DNA of 64,000 nucleotides from Tragulus kanchil (Eukaryota > Chordata > Mammalia > Artiodactyla > Tragulidae), in NCBI GenBank assembly GCA_022376925.1, contig JAIOJX010000032.1:201186939-201250938 (forward strand), in the 5' to 3' direction. A program made the position numbers and the translations under genes. Shown here one piece after another: positions 49,602 through 61,671 of this stretch; the first letter of the stretch is position 1; every line of letters begins with the position of its first letter. Below the pieces are notes generated by a model. It had not been told where the DNA came from, ran no database searches, and worked only from the letters and a program-made list of their open reading frames with translations.

Positions 49602-51728
49602 TAGACCAATTTTTATGAAAGAAAACTAAAACAGACTTGAGAAGATCTAATATCCAGGCTATATGTCAAGGCTTTTCCCTGAAAAGTCCCTCTCCATCAT
49701 CGCTTCCAACTGGAAACTTCTCATGAGAGGCCAACCATTCCAAATCTGAGATAAATTTTCTAAATATTAGATTAATTTATTTTATCCCTAATAGCACTGA
49801 GCCACAATCTTCCTGAATGGATAAAGTCAGACCTTCTATTTTTAGCAGCTGGCTCATTCAATCCATTTCCTTACTATAAATACCTGAGAGCACTTATTTT
49901 AAAGTAGAACTCTTCCGTCATCTGATTGTCCCCATCTAGATTAGAAGGGGACCAAGGGGAGAGAATGAAAAATGAGACAGAGGGCAGAGAGACTGTATAG
50001 CTCTACTCCACTCAGCAGCTACCGTGATAGACTCCACAATCTACAGCCATCTGGAGGCAGGGAGAAAGCCGAGGGGTTCTAGCCCTTCTTCACATGGTAA
50101 CCTTGAGAAGTTGGCCGTTCTTTGGGACTTGATGGGGCCACACAGACTCTTTTCTATCACTGTATCCATTGAAAGTTCCCTTTTCAGAATCCCATGTCTC
50201 AGTCTCCCTTCTCATAACACATGGACACTAACCCCAGCTTCTGAAGTAGAGGTTTCCCTACTCTTAATGCTCTTGAGTGAAAATAAATGATCATATCTCA
50301 TACCCACCTCCCTGGAGTCTTGGAGAAGGGGACACTGAGCTCTCAACAAATTACTGATCAAACTCTTACTGAGCTCAAAGCACTGAAAGGACACAGTTCA
50401 GAGTCAGATTAAGGAATGGGTCTGCCAGGCACCAATACAGAAGGAAAGGCATGCTAAAACATCACTGCATGCCGGAATGTCACTGGAAATTAAGGAAATG
50501 AAGGAAAATTGCAGTTTCAAAGCTCTTCTCAGGGAGGTAAAAAGTGTCTTTAAAGGAATAATGTAAAATGATCCTGAAGTTATGGGTAAGATCCTAAAGG
50601 CCGTGATTTCAATAGTGAATATTTGTCATTTAGGGTGACTGATTAATCCTTTTTAAAGGTCATATGTAAATATCCGAAATTGGTTCTTAGACCATTTTAT
50701 GAAAGAAAACTAAAACAGACTTGAGAAGATCTAATATCCAGGCTATATGTCAAGGCTTTTCCCTGAAAAGTCCCTCTCCATCATCGCTTCCAACTGGAAA
50801 CTTCTCATGAGAGGCCAACCATTCCAAATCTGAGATAAATTTTCTAAATATTAGATTAATTTATTTTATCCCTAATAGCACTGAGCCACAATCTTCCTGA
50901 ATGGATAAAGTCAGACCTTCTATTTTTAGCAGCTGGCTCATTCAATCCATTTCCTTACTATAAATACCTGAGAGCACTTATTTTAAAGTAGAACTCTTCC
51001 GTCATCTGATTGTCCCCATCTAGATTAGAAGGGGACCAAGGGGAGAGAATGAAAAATGAGACAGAGGGCAGAGAGACTGTATAGCTCTACTCCACTCAGC
51101 AGCTACCGTGATAGACTCCACAATCTACAGCCATCTGGAGGCAGGGAGAAAGCCGAGGGGTTCTAGCCCTTCTTCACATGGTAACCTTGAGAAGTTGGCC
51201 GTTCTTTGGGACTTGATGGGGCCACACAGACTCTTTTCTATCACTGTATCCATTGAAAGTTCCCTTTTCAGAATCCCATGTCTCAGTCTCCCTTCTCATA
51301 ACACATGGACACTAACCCCAGCTTCTGAAGTAGAGGTTTCCTACTCTTAATGCTCTTGAGTGAAAATAAATGATCATATCTCATACCCACCTCCCTGGAG
51401 TCTTGGAGAAGGGGACACTGAGCTCTCAACAAATTACTGATCAAACTCTTACTGAGCTCAAAGCACTGAAAGGACACAGTTCAGAGTCAGATTAAGGAAT
51501 GGGTCTGCCAGGCACCAATACAGAAGGAAAGGCATGCTAAAACATCACTGCATGCCGGAATGTCACTGGAAATTAAGGAAATGAAGGAAAATTGCAGTTT
51601 CAAAGCTCTTCTCAGGGAGGTAAAAAGTGTCTTTAAAGGAATAATGTAAAATGATCCTGAAGTTATGGGTAAGATCCCTAAAGGCCGTGATTTCAATAGT
51701 GAATATTTGTCATTTAGGGTGACTGATA
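49602..51728. repeat. Direct tandem duplication 8, period 1084 bp
   Basis: Copy A is 49602-50644 and copy B 50687-51728 with a 42-bp unmatched spacer. Differences are C-run indels: GTTTCCCTACTC/GTTTCCTACTC and AGATCCTAAAGG/AGATCCCTAAAGG. The first changes the frame of a short ORF between copies. No gene or repeat is recognised inside. Confidence 0.93.
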
Positions 51729-52034
51729 TCTTAATATTCTCCCTATTTTAAGGTTACTACCAGCATTCTTTTTTTCACTCTCCCAGCTTTCAAATCCTCT
51801 TCCAAATTAAAGTTAAACAAACATTTTCATTGAACAAATATACTAATTCAATGGGACAGGAAATTATCAACTATCTAACAAAATCCCCACATGTGTCAGT
51901 CTGGACACTTCCACCAAGGATCTCAAAGGATTACAAAAACCCACTTATCCAAGTTTCAAGCACCCAGGAAGCACTGTGATCTCAAAAGCAGCCAATGGGA
52001 GAAGAGTCTCTTGGCTTCTCTCAGATGAAATGTG
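51729..52034. other. Unassigned sequence
   Basis: No gene or repeat recognised. Confidence 0.45.
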
Positions 52035-52386
52035 AATGTGCCTCAAATAATAGAAAAGTATTCATCAAATATTTTCAAAACCAATTCATACATGATGATC
52101 AAGTGAGTTTTATCCCAGGAATGCAAGACTGGTTTAACATTCAAATATCAATCAATGTAATTCATCGTGTTAACAAAACAAAAAAGAAAACACATAATTA
52201 TCTCAATAGACTCAGAAATATTAGTAGAAAACAATTCATAATAGAAGATCTCAGGGTTCTTGGAATTGAGGGAAAGTGACACAGATATGGTAGCTATCAC
52301 TGACTCCACCACCCACGACATCCCCACCCCCACTCTCCACCATCACAGAATGACTGTCCAGGGTCTACCATTCCTATCAAGCAACC

Positions 52387-53825
52387 ATAGATGACTATTC
52401 CAAAATAGAGCAAGTTGAAGAAGCTATCTATGAAGTTATGTGTAAGGGTGGACTATAGGTCAAGTGGTAACCATGAGGAAAATCAGACTAGAAAGTAAAG
52501 AGGAAGTGTTCCCAGTGCTGCAGTTCAGGAAATTTCCTTTAGAGCTCTGTCATCCAAATATAGTCAGTCTTCAATTGTGGTTATGCAGGAATCCAGGTTA
52601 CCTCTCACCTTTGAATTCCTTGGATTTCAAAAATACTTAGATTCTATCCCTCCAGGTCTCTTCATGGATTCTCTACTTGGTACGAGTTACCTGCACCAAA
52701 TCTTACAAGGGATTCTGTTTTGTCAGTCTAGGAGAATTCTTCACAGAGATTTAAGACCTCAAAACCTATTGATAATAACGGAACATTTAACCGAGTTGAT
52801 TTTGGCTTTGCCAGAGCTTCTGGAATACTTATTAGAGTATCATGAGATAGTAACACTCTGGTAAAGATGTCCAGAAACACTACTGTAGTCAGCTCACCGT
52901 TTGACTCACCATCTGACACATGGAGTACAGACACCATATAGAATTAATAACAAAGAAGCCACTTTGCCATGGAAATTCAAAATGCGATCAACTCTTCCAA
53001 ATATTCAGAACTTTGGGCACCCCAATAATGAAGTGTGGCCAGAGTGTCATCATAACAGGACTGTAAGAATACATTTCCCAATTTAAAACCAGGAAGCCTA
53101 CCATCCCGTGTCAAAAACTTGGCTGAAAATGGCTTGGACTTGTTTTCAAAAGCTTCGTTTATAATCCCATCAAACAAGTTGCTGGCAAAAAATAAAACTG
53201 AGTTGCCCGTATTTTAATGGTTTAGATAATCATATTAAAAAAAATGTATTATAGAACTCTGACAAAGTTTCCACATGCTGTATTAAGAACAGATAGCTCT
53301 ATGTTTAGTATTTATTTATCTGTTTTGGGGGGGGTGGGAAGGGAGGGGGACAAGCGAGGCACTTCTATTGGTCTTTCATTTCTCTATTTTCATCCGTCTT
53401 TGTTCTTTGACTCCTGTAGGCCTCCCATCGCAGTGGCCTCTGTCGTCACAGAGCGCCGACTCTGGGCGCATGCACCCCAGAGCTCCGGCTCGATAAGTGG
53501 ACACATCAGTCCAGCTGCTCCGTGGCATGTGGGATCTTCCCAGGCCAGGGATCAAACCGGTGCCCCTTGCACTGCAAGGCGGTGTCCTTACCCACTGGAC
53601 CACCAGGGGAAGCCCTATGTTTAGTATTAACTCTATTTTTACCTCATATATTTTTCTTTTCTTTGTTGTAAAGCTTCAGCTGTACTTTATCTTCTAATTT
53701 CAAGTGTAACTTAAAATCTAAATATCGTTCTATATGAATTTGAAGTAATCCTGTGTATGTGTGTAGGTCTCACTGTAACAACTACTTTTTACCATAATAA
53801 AACTATAAATCTAGTACTGATAACA
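52387..53825 (+). pseudogene. CDK1: CDK1 processed pseudogene with 3'UTR
   Basis: CDK1 is the mitotic cyclin-dependent kinase. The copy starts at ATA GAT GAC TAT (ATG lost) with SKIEQ; next recognisable are [10 protein letters not shown] (~52628), ILQGILFC, the catalytic loop HRDLRPQNLLI (His codon ~52742), HEIVTLW (~52844-52864), then after frame changes [13 protein letters not shown] PNNEVWPE (~53026), and YFNGLDNHIKK-like DNA before a stop near 53252. The downstream text matches a CDK1 3'UTR (CAGCTGTACTTTATCTTCTA, GTCTCACTGTAACAACTAC) with AATAAA at 53796-53801. No introns; many stops and frameshifts, so it is an old dead retrocopy. A young SINE (53313-53614) sits in its 3'UTR. Assignment to CDK1 rather than CDK2/3 rests on the YLDSIP segment and 3'UTR. 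Confidence 0.9.
53313..53614 (-). mobile_element. Young tRNA-Glu SINE in CDK1 pseudogene 3'UTR
   Basis: Reverse copy: CACTTCTATTGGTCTTTCAT, GGCGCATGCACCCCAGAGC, GTGGGATCTTCCCAGGCC, GGGATCAAACC, head end CCAGGGGAAGCCC. Perfect 14-bp target duplication CTATGTTTAGTATT at 53299-53312 and 53615-53628. Confidence 0.92.
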
Positions 53826-54079
53826 AAAAATTCAGAAAAAAAATTTAAATCCCTCAGTAAATTAAGAACAGAAGCAAACGTCCTCAGCCTGGTAAAGGGA
53901 CATCTCAGAAAAACCTACTGCTGACATTATACTTATGGTGAGTGACTGAATGACTTTCCCCTTAAGATCAAAACAAGACAAGGTAAGAATATCTGTTCTC
54001 ATCATTTTATTCAAAGTTATACTAAAAGTTCTACCAAGTTAATAAAGTAGTAGAATAAACATTTTTTTATCCAGATTTG

Positions 54080-54201
54080 TAATGGAGGAGGAAATGGCAA
54101 CCCACTCCAGTATCTTTGCCTGGAAAGTCCCTGGACAGAGGAGCCTGAAGGGCTACAGTTCACAGGGTTGCAGAGTCAGACATGACTGAGCCACTGAACA
54201 T
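54080..54201 (+). mobile_element. Bov-A monomer in L1
   Basis: GGAAATGGCAACCCACTCCA, GTATCTTTGCCTGGAAAGTC, GGTTGCAGAGTCAGACATGA. Target duplication ATCCAGATTTG at 54069-54079 and 54202-54212. Repeated at 55162-55283 by duplication 9. Confidence 0.9.
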
Positions 54202-54294
54202 ATCCAGATTTGAAAAGGAGAAAACCTGTCTTTGCCACAGATGACATGATTGCTTATGTAGAAAATCCTAAAATATCTGCAAAGGAACTAATCC

Positions 54295-54907
54295 TTTAAT
54301 GGTTTAGATAATCATATTAAAAAAAATGTATTATAGAACTCTGACAAAGTTTCCACATGCTGTATTAAGAACAGATAGCTCTATGTTTAGTATTTATTTA
54401 TCTGTTTTGGGGGGGGTGGGAAGGGAGGGGGACAAGCGAGGCACTTCTATTGGTCTTTCATTTCTCTATTTTCATCCGTCTTTGTTCTTTGACTCCTGTA
54501 GGCCTCCCATCGCAGTGGCCTCTGTCGTCACAGAGCGCCGACTCTGGGCGCATGCACCCCAGAGCTCCGGCTCGATAAGTGGACACATCAGTCCAGCTGC
54601 TCCGTGGCATGTGGGATCTTCCCAGGCCAGGGATCAAACCGGTGCCCCTTGCACTGCAAGGCGGTGTCCTTACCCACTGGACCACCAGGGGAAGCCCTAT
54701 GTTTAGTATTAACTCTATTTTTACCTCATATATTTTTCTTTTCTTTGTTGTAAAGCTTCAGCTGTACTTTATCTTCTAATTTCAAGTGTAACTTAAAATC
54801 TAAATATCGTTCTATATGAATTTGAAGTAATCCTGTGTATGTGTGTAGGTCTCACTGTAACAACTACTTTTTACCATAATAAAACTATAAATCTAGTACT
54901 GATAACA
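54295..54907 (+). pseudogene. CDK1: CDK1 pseudogene 3' end, second copy from duplication 9
   Basis: Repeats the last few codons, the 3'UTR and AATAAA of the CDK1 retrocopy, including the young SINE (here 54395-54696). It begins abruptly at TTTTAATGG with no retrotransposition signature of its own. Confidence 0.88.
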
Positions 54908-55410
54908 AAAAATTCAGAAAAAAAATTTAAATCCATCAGTAAATTAAGAACAGAAGCAAACGTCCTCAGCCTGGTAAAGGGACATCTCAGAAAAACCTAC
55001 TGCTGACATTATACTTATGGTGAGTGACTGAATGACTTTCCCCTTAAGATCAAAACAAGACAAGGTAAGAATATCTGTTCTCATCATTTTATTCAAAGTT
55101 ATACTAAAAGTTCTACCAAGTTAATAAAGTAGTAGAATAAACATTTTTTTATCCAGATTTGTAATGGAGGAGGAAATGGCAACCCACTCCAGTATCTTTG
55201 CCTGGAAAGTCCCTGGACAGAGGAGCCTGAAGGGCTACAGTTCACAGGGTTGCAGAGTCAGACATGACTGAGCCACTGAACATATCCAGATTTGAAAAGG
55301 AGAAAACCTGTCTTTGCCACAGATGACATGATTGCTTATGTAGAAAATCCTAAAATATCTGCAAAGGAACTAATTTTTACTAAGGATGCAGGAAACAAAG
55401 TTTCTGTTTA

Positions 55411-55471
55411 CATGCATGTGTATATGTACATGTATATGTGTATATGTATACATATATATGTATATATACAC
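55411..55471. repeat. (TATG)n/(TA)n low-complexity run
   Basis: Alternating CATGCATGTGTATATGTACA and TATATATGTATATATACA strings; purine-pyrimidine alternating, within L1-derived sequence. Confidence 0.9.
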
Positions 55472-55539
55472 AAATTTCTAAATGGTAGAAACAGTTAAAA
55501 ATTGAAATAAAATAGATATAATTAATTTTTTCTAAAATA

Positions 55540-56060
55540 CTGTACTAGTTCTCAATTGCTACTTAATGAATTACCAAGATAGCAACTTGAAACAACAAAC
55601 TTCTATTGTTTTCCGCAGTTTCTATGACCTGGAATTTGAGAGAAGTTGCACCTTCTGAGAGAAGCTCAGGATCTCTCATGAGGTTGTGGCCAAGATGTTG
55701 GCCAGGGCTGCTGTCATTTGAAGGCATGACTGGGTCTGGAGGATCCAACTTCAAGATCACTCATTCCCAGCTTGTTAGTGGAAGCCTCAAGCCCTTGTTT
55801 ATGATGGGATCTGTTCTTAGCCCCATTGGATCATCCAGTAGAGCTGGTCTCATATTTTCCAGAGCAAGCAATCCAAGAGAGAACAAGGAAGAAGCCATGT
55901 TGCCTTTTCCTATCTACTTTCAGAAGTGGCATTCCATCACTTTGCTGGTCACACAGACCTGGTACAATATATGTGTGTTACAGGAGCTACCATACAAGGG
56001 CATGAATACCAGCAGAGAAGGCACATTGAGGGCCACCTGGAGGCTGGCTATCACAAACAC
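55540..56060 (+). repeat. Old mammalian interspersed repeat, family unassigned
   Basis: TTGCTACTTAATGAATTACC, GCAACTTGAAACAACAAACTT, GATGTTGGCCAGGGCTGC, GGCATTCCATCACTTTGCTG and GGGCATGAATACCAGCAGAG follow a pattern common in mammalian genomes. It separates two L1 pieces. The 176-codon frame across it is not a gene. Confidence 0.5.
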
Positions 56061-57415
56061 TACTTGCGACAACATCAAAAAATATAAAACACTTGTGGAT
56101 AAATCTAACAAAATATATACTAATCCTCCACACTAAAAATAACAAAATATAGCAAAAATTAAGACCTACATGAAGGAAGGTATTACTATGTTTATGGATT
56201 GTTAGACACAGCATATTAAGAGGTCAATATTTTCCAATGTATTGGGGTTCAATGTAATCTCAGGGTTTTTTTATTAATAGAAATTGATGAGCTGATAATA
56301 AAATCTGTATGTAAATGTTAAGTGTTTAAAATACCCAAAACAAATTTGAAAAGGAACAAAGTTGGAGGATTTACCCTACTTCCTACACTTTATCCCAAAA
56401 TATTGTAAGAATCACACTATTTTTAGATCTACTTTAAAGCTACAATAATAAAGACAGTGTGCTATTAACATAGGAGAGACATATAGATGGGTAGAATAGG
56501 ATAAAGGGTCCAGAAATAGACCCATTCATATACGGTCAATTAATTTTTGACAGAACTGCCAATGTAATCTACCAGGAAAGGGTTTTAAACAATTGTTGCT
56601 AGGAAAAGTGAATACCCCAGGAAGAAAATAAACTTTAAACAATGCCTTACACTATAAATAAAAATTAACTTAAAATGATCATTGATCAAAACTTCATTGA
56701 TCATTGAAGAATAACACTATGAAGAAAGATAGCATCTTTATAAGTAGTGCCAGGAAAACAGAACAGTTACATGTAAAAGAATGAAATTACAACATTCTCT
56801 AATACCATGTACAAAAATAAACTCAAGTGAATTAAAGACCTAAGTGTAAAACTGGATACCATAAAACAGAGTACTCTTTGACATGAATCACAGCAGTATT
56901 TTTTTTTTTTTTGATCTGTCTCCTAAAGTAAGAAGAAACAAAAGCAAAAATAAACAAATGGGATCTAATTAAACTTAAAAGCTGTTGAAAACCATCGATA
57001 GAATAAAAAGACCTCCTAAATGGAGATAATATTTGCGAATGAAATGACCAATAAAGGATTAATATCTAATATATACAAACAGCTCATACAACTAAAAATA
57101 AAAACAATTTAAAAATGGACAAGGAAACGGAATAGATGTTTTTCCAACGAGGAGATAGTCAAGAAAAGATACTCAGCATTGCTAATCATCAAAGAAATGC
57201 AAATCAAAACCATAATGAGATGTCACCTCTCACCTGTCAGAATGACTATCATCAAAAGAAACACAAATAACAAATGTTGGTGAGGATGTGGAGAAAATGG
57301 AACCCTTGCACCTTCTGCTGGGAATGTAAGTTGGTGTAGCCACTGGGGAAAACAATATGGAGGCTTCTTAAAAACTAAAAACCATATGATCCAGCAAGTC
57401 CACTCCTGGGTATAT

Positions 57416-57575
57416 TAGGAGACGCAGGTTTGGTCCATAGGAATGGGAAGATCCCCTGGAGCGGGGCATGGCAATCCACTCCAGTATTCTTGCCTAGAGA
57501 ATCCCAAAGGAGCTTAGCGTGCTACAGTTCATAGGTTCGCAAAGATTCAGACACAACCAAAGCAACTTAGCATGC
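57416..57575 (+). mobile_element. 5'-truncated Bov-A SINE
   Basis: GGCATGGCAATCCACTCCAG, TATTCTTGCCTAGAGAATCC, CATAGGTTCGCAAAGATTCA. It follows the L1 fragment directly. Confidence 0.85.
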
Positions 57576-57706
57576 ACACACTCTTATTTACAGAAGGAGT
57601 AAAGAACACTGGACTAGGAGTCAGAAAGTTCTAGTTCAGGCTCAGAGAAAGCAAGTGGTATACTTGAATAAGCCAGTCTTCCTTTCCCTCAATTTCCTCA
57701 TTTTTA

Positions 57707-57951
57707 TTTATTTATTTCTTATTTATTTTCATCCATCTTTATTCTTTGGCCTGTGTGGGCCTCCCATTGCAGTGGCCTTTCTCGTTGCAGAGCACTGGCT
57801 CTGGGCGCATGTGCTCCAGAGCGCTGGCTCATAACTGAACACACCAGCACAGTTGCTCCGCAGCACGTGGAATCTTTTCAGGTCAAGGATTGAACAGGTG
57901 CCCCCTGCATTGCAAGGCAGACTCTTTACCCACTGGACCACAAGGGAAGCC
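57707..57951 (-). mobile_element. Older member of the non-Bov-A tRNA-Glu SINE family
   Basis: Reverse copy lacking the CCAATAG segment: TTTCATCCATCTTTATTCTT, GGCCTCCCATTGCAGTGGCC, GGGCGCATGTGCTCCAGAGC, head end CCACAAGGGAAGCCC. Target duplication CAATTTCCTCATTTTTA (57690-57706) / CAATTTCGTCATTTTTA (57952-57968). Confidence 0.88.
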
Positions 57952-58449
57952 CAATTTCGTCATTTTTAAAGTGAAGAGGTGGGCCTAATTAATTCTTTCT
58001 GGAGCCTTCCTCATCCTGATATTCTCATTTCTACAACCTGGGCAGTTTGTAGAAATGGCTACCATATATACCAAGATGTCAACCCAGCCACTATCTGTTT
58101 AAAATGCCTCTCTGAATCACAGACAGATGCTAGAAAATCCAGGCACACCTTGGAGATACTACAGGTTTGGCTCCAAAACACCATAACATAGCTAATATCA
58201 CAACAAATGAGTTACACAAATTTTTTTTATTTCCCAGTGCATATGAAAGTTATGTTTACACTATACCATAATCCATGAAATGTGCAATAGTATTATGTCT
58301 AAAAAAGCAATGTATGTGCCTTAATTAAAAAATACTCTCTTGCTAAAGAATGCTAAACATGATCTGAGCCTTCATCAAGTTGTAATGTTTTACTGCAGTA
58401 GTAACAGTAAGGATCACTATTCACAGATCACCATAACAAATGTATCAGG

Positions 58450-58492
58450 GGGTTCTCTGATAGCTCAGTTGGCAAAGAATCTGCCTGCAATA
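58450..58492 (+). mobile_element. SINE head fragment
   Basis: GGGTTCTCTGATAGCTCAGT and AAAGAATCTGCCTGCAATAG are a 3'-truncated tRNA-Glu SINE head. The same fragment recurs at about 59527 and 60606 through duplications 10 and 11. Confidence 0.7.
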
Positions 58493-58783
58493 GCTTTATC
58501 TCATAAATTTAACAACAAAATTCTGTTACTGTAAATATTTAGGGTATTTTCAATATCTATGGGTGAAAATGAAATACCTCTATATACTCATCTTTGATAG
58601 CCTCACTTAATATGTCCTAAATAGATGGCAGACAAGCAGAAGCCTAAATAGTAATTTCACAAGACACAAGTAAGCCTCAAGTTCATCTAAAAAGTATTTG
58701 CTGAGCTTCTAAATGCACTGTCTCAGACACACTGGTATACTTGAATAAGCCAGTCTTCCTTTCCCTCAATTTCCTCATTTTTA

Positions 58784-59028
58784 TTTATTTATTTCTTATT
58801 TATTTTCATCCATCTTTATTCTTTGGCCTGTGTGGGCCTCCCATTGCAGTGGCCTTTCTCGTTGCAGAGCACTGGCTCTGGGCGCATGTGCTCCAGAGCG
58901 CTGGCTCATAACTGAACACACCAGCACAGTTGCTCCGCAGCACGTGGAATCTTTTCAGGTCAAGGATTGAACAGGTGCCCCCTGCATTGCAAGGCAGACT
59001 CTTTACCCACTGGACCACAAGGGAAGCC
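58784..59028 (-). mobile_element. Second copy of the 57707 SINE (duplication 10)
   Basis: Identical sequence and flanking target duplication displaced by 1077 bp; not an independent insertion. Confidence 0.88.
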
Positions 59029-59510
59029 CAATTTCGTCATTTTTAAAGTGAAGAGGTGGGCCTAATTAATTCTTTCTGGAGCCTTCCTCATCCTGATATT
59101 CTCATTTCTACAACCTGGGCAGTTTGTAGAAATGGCTACCATATATACCAAGATGTCAACCCAGCCACTATCTGTTTAAAATGCCTCTCTGAATCACAGA
59201 CAGATGCTAGAAAATCCAGGCACACCTTGGAGATACTACAGGTTTGGCTCCAAAACACCATAACATAGCTAATATCACAACAAATGAGTTACACAAATTT
59301 TTTTTATTTCCCAGTGCATATGAAAGTTATGTTTACACTATACCATAATCCATGAAATGTGCAATAGTATTATGTCTAAAAAAGCAATGTATGTGCCTTA
59401 ATTAAAAAATACTCTCTTGCTAAAGAATGCTAAACATGATCTGAGCCTTCATCAAGTTGTAATGTTTTACTGCAGTAGTAACAGTAAGGATCACTATTCA
59501 CAGATCACCA

Positions 59511-61671
59511 TAACAAATGTATCAGGGGGTTCTCTGATAGCTCAGTTGGCAAAGAATCTGCCTGCAATAGCTTTATCTCATAAATTTAACAACAAAATTC
59601 TGTTACTGTAAATATTTAGGGTATTTTCAATATCTATGGGTGAAAATGAAATACCTCTATATACTCATCTTTGATAGCCTCACTTAATATGTCCTAAATA
59701 GATGGCAGACAAGCAGAAGCCTAAATAGTAATTTCACAAGACACAAGTAAGCCTCAAGTTCATCTAAAAAGTATTTGCTGAGCTTCTAAATGCACTGTCC
59801 AGACACACTGTCATATCACCTAATAGTGCTGCCCCCAAAAAAGTACATGGGTGCCTATTTTTATACACCGGATGCAGTTTTGTCCTATAAATTAGATTCT
59901 TATCAAATGGGAGATGAAGCAAGAGCTGAAGTTTAAATATTACAATGTCTCAGCCTCCCATAGACCAGAAAGTAAGAAGAAACTCTTGAGAGAAATAAAA
60001 GGAATGGACAGAACAGTCTGAAATACAAATGACGTCAAACTGAATACGGTATATCCTATTTTCTCCAGTCATAAGAACATCGGAGTCCAACCACCTGGGT
60101 GCAATTTATTCAACTCGTCAACTATTTACTGAACATCCATTACAGCCAATTATAACTCAGCTGTCATTCACTGAGGCTGACTAGAGTAAGGGTTAGAAGT
60201 GCAGGCTCAGTCTTGAAAAGACTAAGGTCAATCTTTGCGAACAATCTGTAGATGATAAGCAACTACGGTAAGGTGCAAAGCTGTGGAGCAAAGCCAACCA
60301 TGCGTGTCAAGAGGAGAGGACCTATAGGCTTGTTTAGGCACTGAATCTCTCTGTAAGGATTCACAAGTCCTGGTGGAAGATGCGCTCCTTCTGGCCAAAG
60401 TTCAACAAGACAATCAGTTTTACCCTCTTTCCTTAAATAGCTTTTTGGAAGAGAGGAAACAACAGTTTAAAACTTTGTGCTACAGACAGAGCCAGAAGGG
60501 TTGCCAAGGGCTGAGAGAAGGGAATGGAAGAATGTGGCCACACAATTGCCACCGCTTATGGCTAGGAGGTCATTTCCAGGCAGAACCTGAGGTAACAAAT
60601 GTATCAGGGGTTCTCTGATAGCTCAGTTGGCAAAGAATCTGCCTGCAATAGCTTTATCTCATAAATTTAACAACAAAATTCTGTTACTGTAAATATTTAG
60701 GGTATTTTCAATATCTATGGGTGAAAATGAAATACCTCTATATACTCATCTTTGATAGCCTCACTTAATATGTCCTAAATAGATGGCAGACAAGCAGAAG
60801 CCTAAATAGTAATTTCACAAGACACAAGTAAGCCTCAAGTTCATCTAAAAAGTATTTGCTGAGCTTCTAAATGCACTGTCCAGACACACTGTCATATCAC
60901 CTAATAGTGCTGCCCCAAAAAGTACATGGGTGCCTATTTTTATACACGGATGCAGTTTTGTCCTATAAATTAGATTCTTATCAAATGGGAGATGAAGCAA
61001 GAGCTGAAGTTTAAATATTACAATGTCTCAGCCTCCCATAGACCAGAAAGTAAGAAGAAACTCTTGAGAGAAATAAAAGGAATGGACAGAACAGTCTGAA
61101 ATACAAATGACGTCAAACTGAATACGGTATATCCTATTTTCTCCAGTCATAAGAACATCGGAGTCCAACCACCTGGGTGCAATTTATTCAACTCGTCAAC
61201 TATTTACTGAACATCCATTACAGCCAATTATAACTCAGCTGTCATTCACTGAGGCTGACTAGAGTAAGGGTTAGAAGTGCAGGCTCAGTCTTGAAAAGAC
61301 TAAGGTCAATCTTTGCGAACAATCTGTAGATGATAAGCAACTACGGTAAGGTGCAAAGCTGTGGAGCAAAGCCAACCATGCGTGTCAAGAGGAGAGGACC
61401 TATAGGCTTGTTTAGGCACTGAATCTCTCTGTAAGGATTCACAAGTCCTGGTGGAAGATGCGCTCCTTCTGGCCAAAGTTCAACAAGACAATCAGTTTTA
61501 CCCTCTTTCCTTAAATAGCTTTTTGGAAGAGAGGAAACAACAGTTTAAAACTTTGTGCTACAGACAGAGCCAGAAGGGTTGCCAAGGGCTGAGAGAAGGG
61601 AATGGAAGAATGTGGCCACACAATTGCCACCGCTTATGGCTAGGAGGTCATTTCCAGGCAGAACCTGAGGG
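59511..61671. repeat. Direct tandem duplication 11, period 1078-1082 bp
   Basis: Copy A is 59511-60592 and copy B 60593-61671. Differences are run-length indels: ATCAGGGGGTTC/ATCAGGGGTTC, GCTGCCCCCAAAAAAGTAC/GCTGCCCCAAAAAGTAC, TACACCGGATG/TACACGGATG. The content is otherwise single-copy-looking with no recognised gene. Confidence 0.95.

Larger units (their letters stand above)
53213..55374. repeat. Direct tandem duplication 9, period 1082 bp
   Basis: Copy A is 53213-54292 and copy B 54295-55374. I can see one substitution (AAATCCCTCAG/AAATCCATCAG). The unit contains the CDK1 pseudogene 3' end, the young SINE, an L1 piece and a Bov-A SINE, each with its own target duplication, all copied together. 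Confidence 0.95.
52035..57415 (+). mobile_element. Old L1 ORF2 fragments, heavily interrupted
   Basis: Pieces occur in the correct L1 order: 52035-52245 (SFIPGMQDWFNIQISINVIH), about 53830-54079 (CTGGTAAAGGGACATCTCAG, TTCCCCTTAAGATCAAAACA), 54202-54292 plus, in the duplicate, 55284-55410 (GATGACATGATTGCTTATGT, GAAAATCCTAAAATATCTGC), then 56065-57415 (ATGTTTATGGATTGTTAG, TATACGGTCAATTAATTTTTG, ATGCAAATCAAAACCATAAT, GGTGAGGATGTGGAGAAAAT). Interrupting units are the CDK1 retrocopy, a Bov-A SINE and an old repeat. All frames are dead. Confidence 0.8.
57656..59810. repeat. Direct tandem duplication 10, period 1077 bp
   Basis: Copy A is 57656-58734 and copy B 58733-59810. One edge difference: CTGTCTCAGACAC (copy A end) versus CTGTCCAGACAC (copy B). 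Its last ~300 bp are also the first part of duplication 11, so that segment is present three times. Confidence 0.95.

Noticed and set aside
55606..56136. 176-codon open frame
   Set aside because: It runs across an old interspersed repeat into L1 sequence; no protein family recognised.
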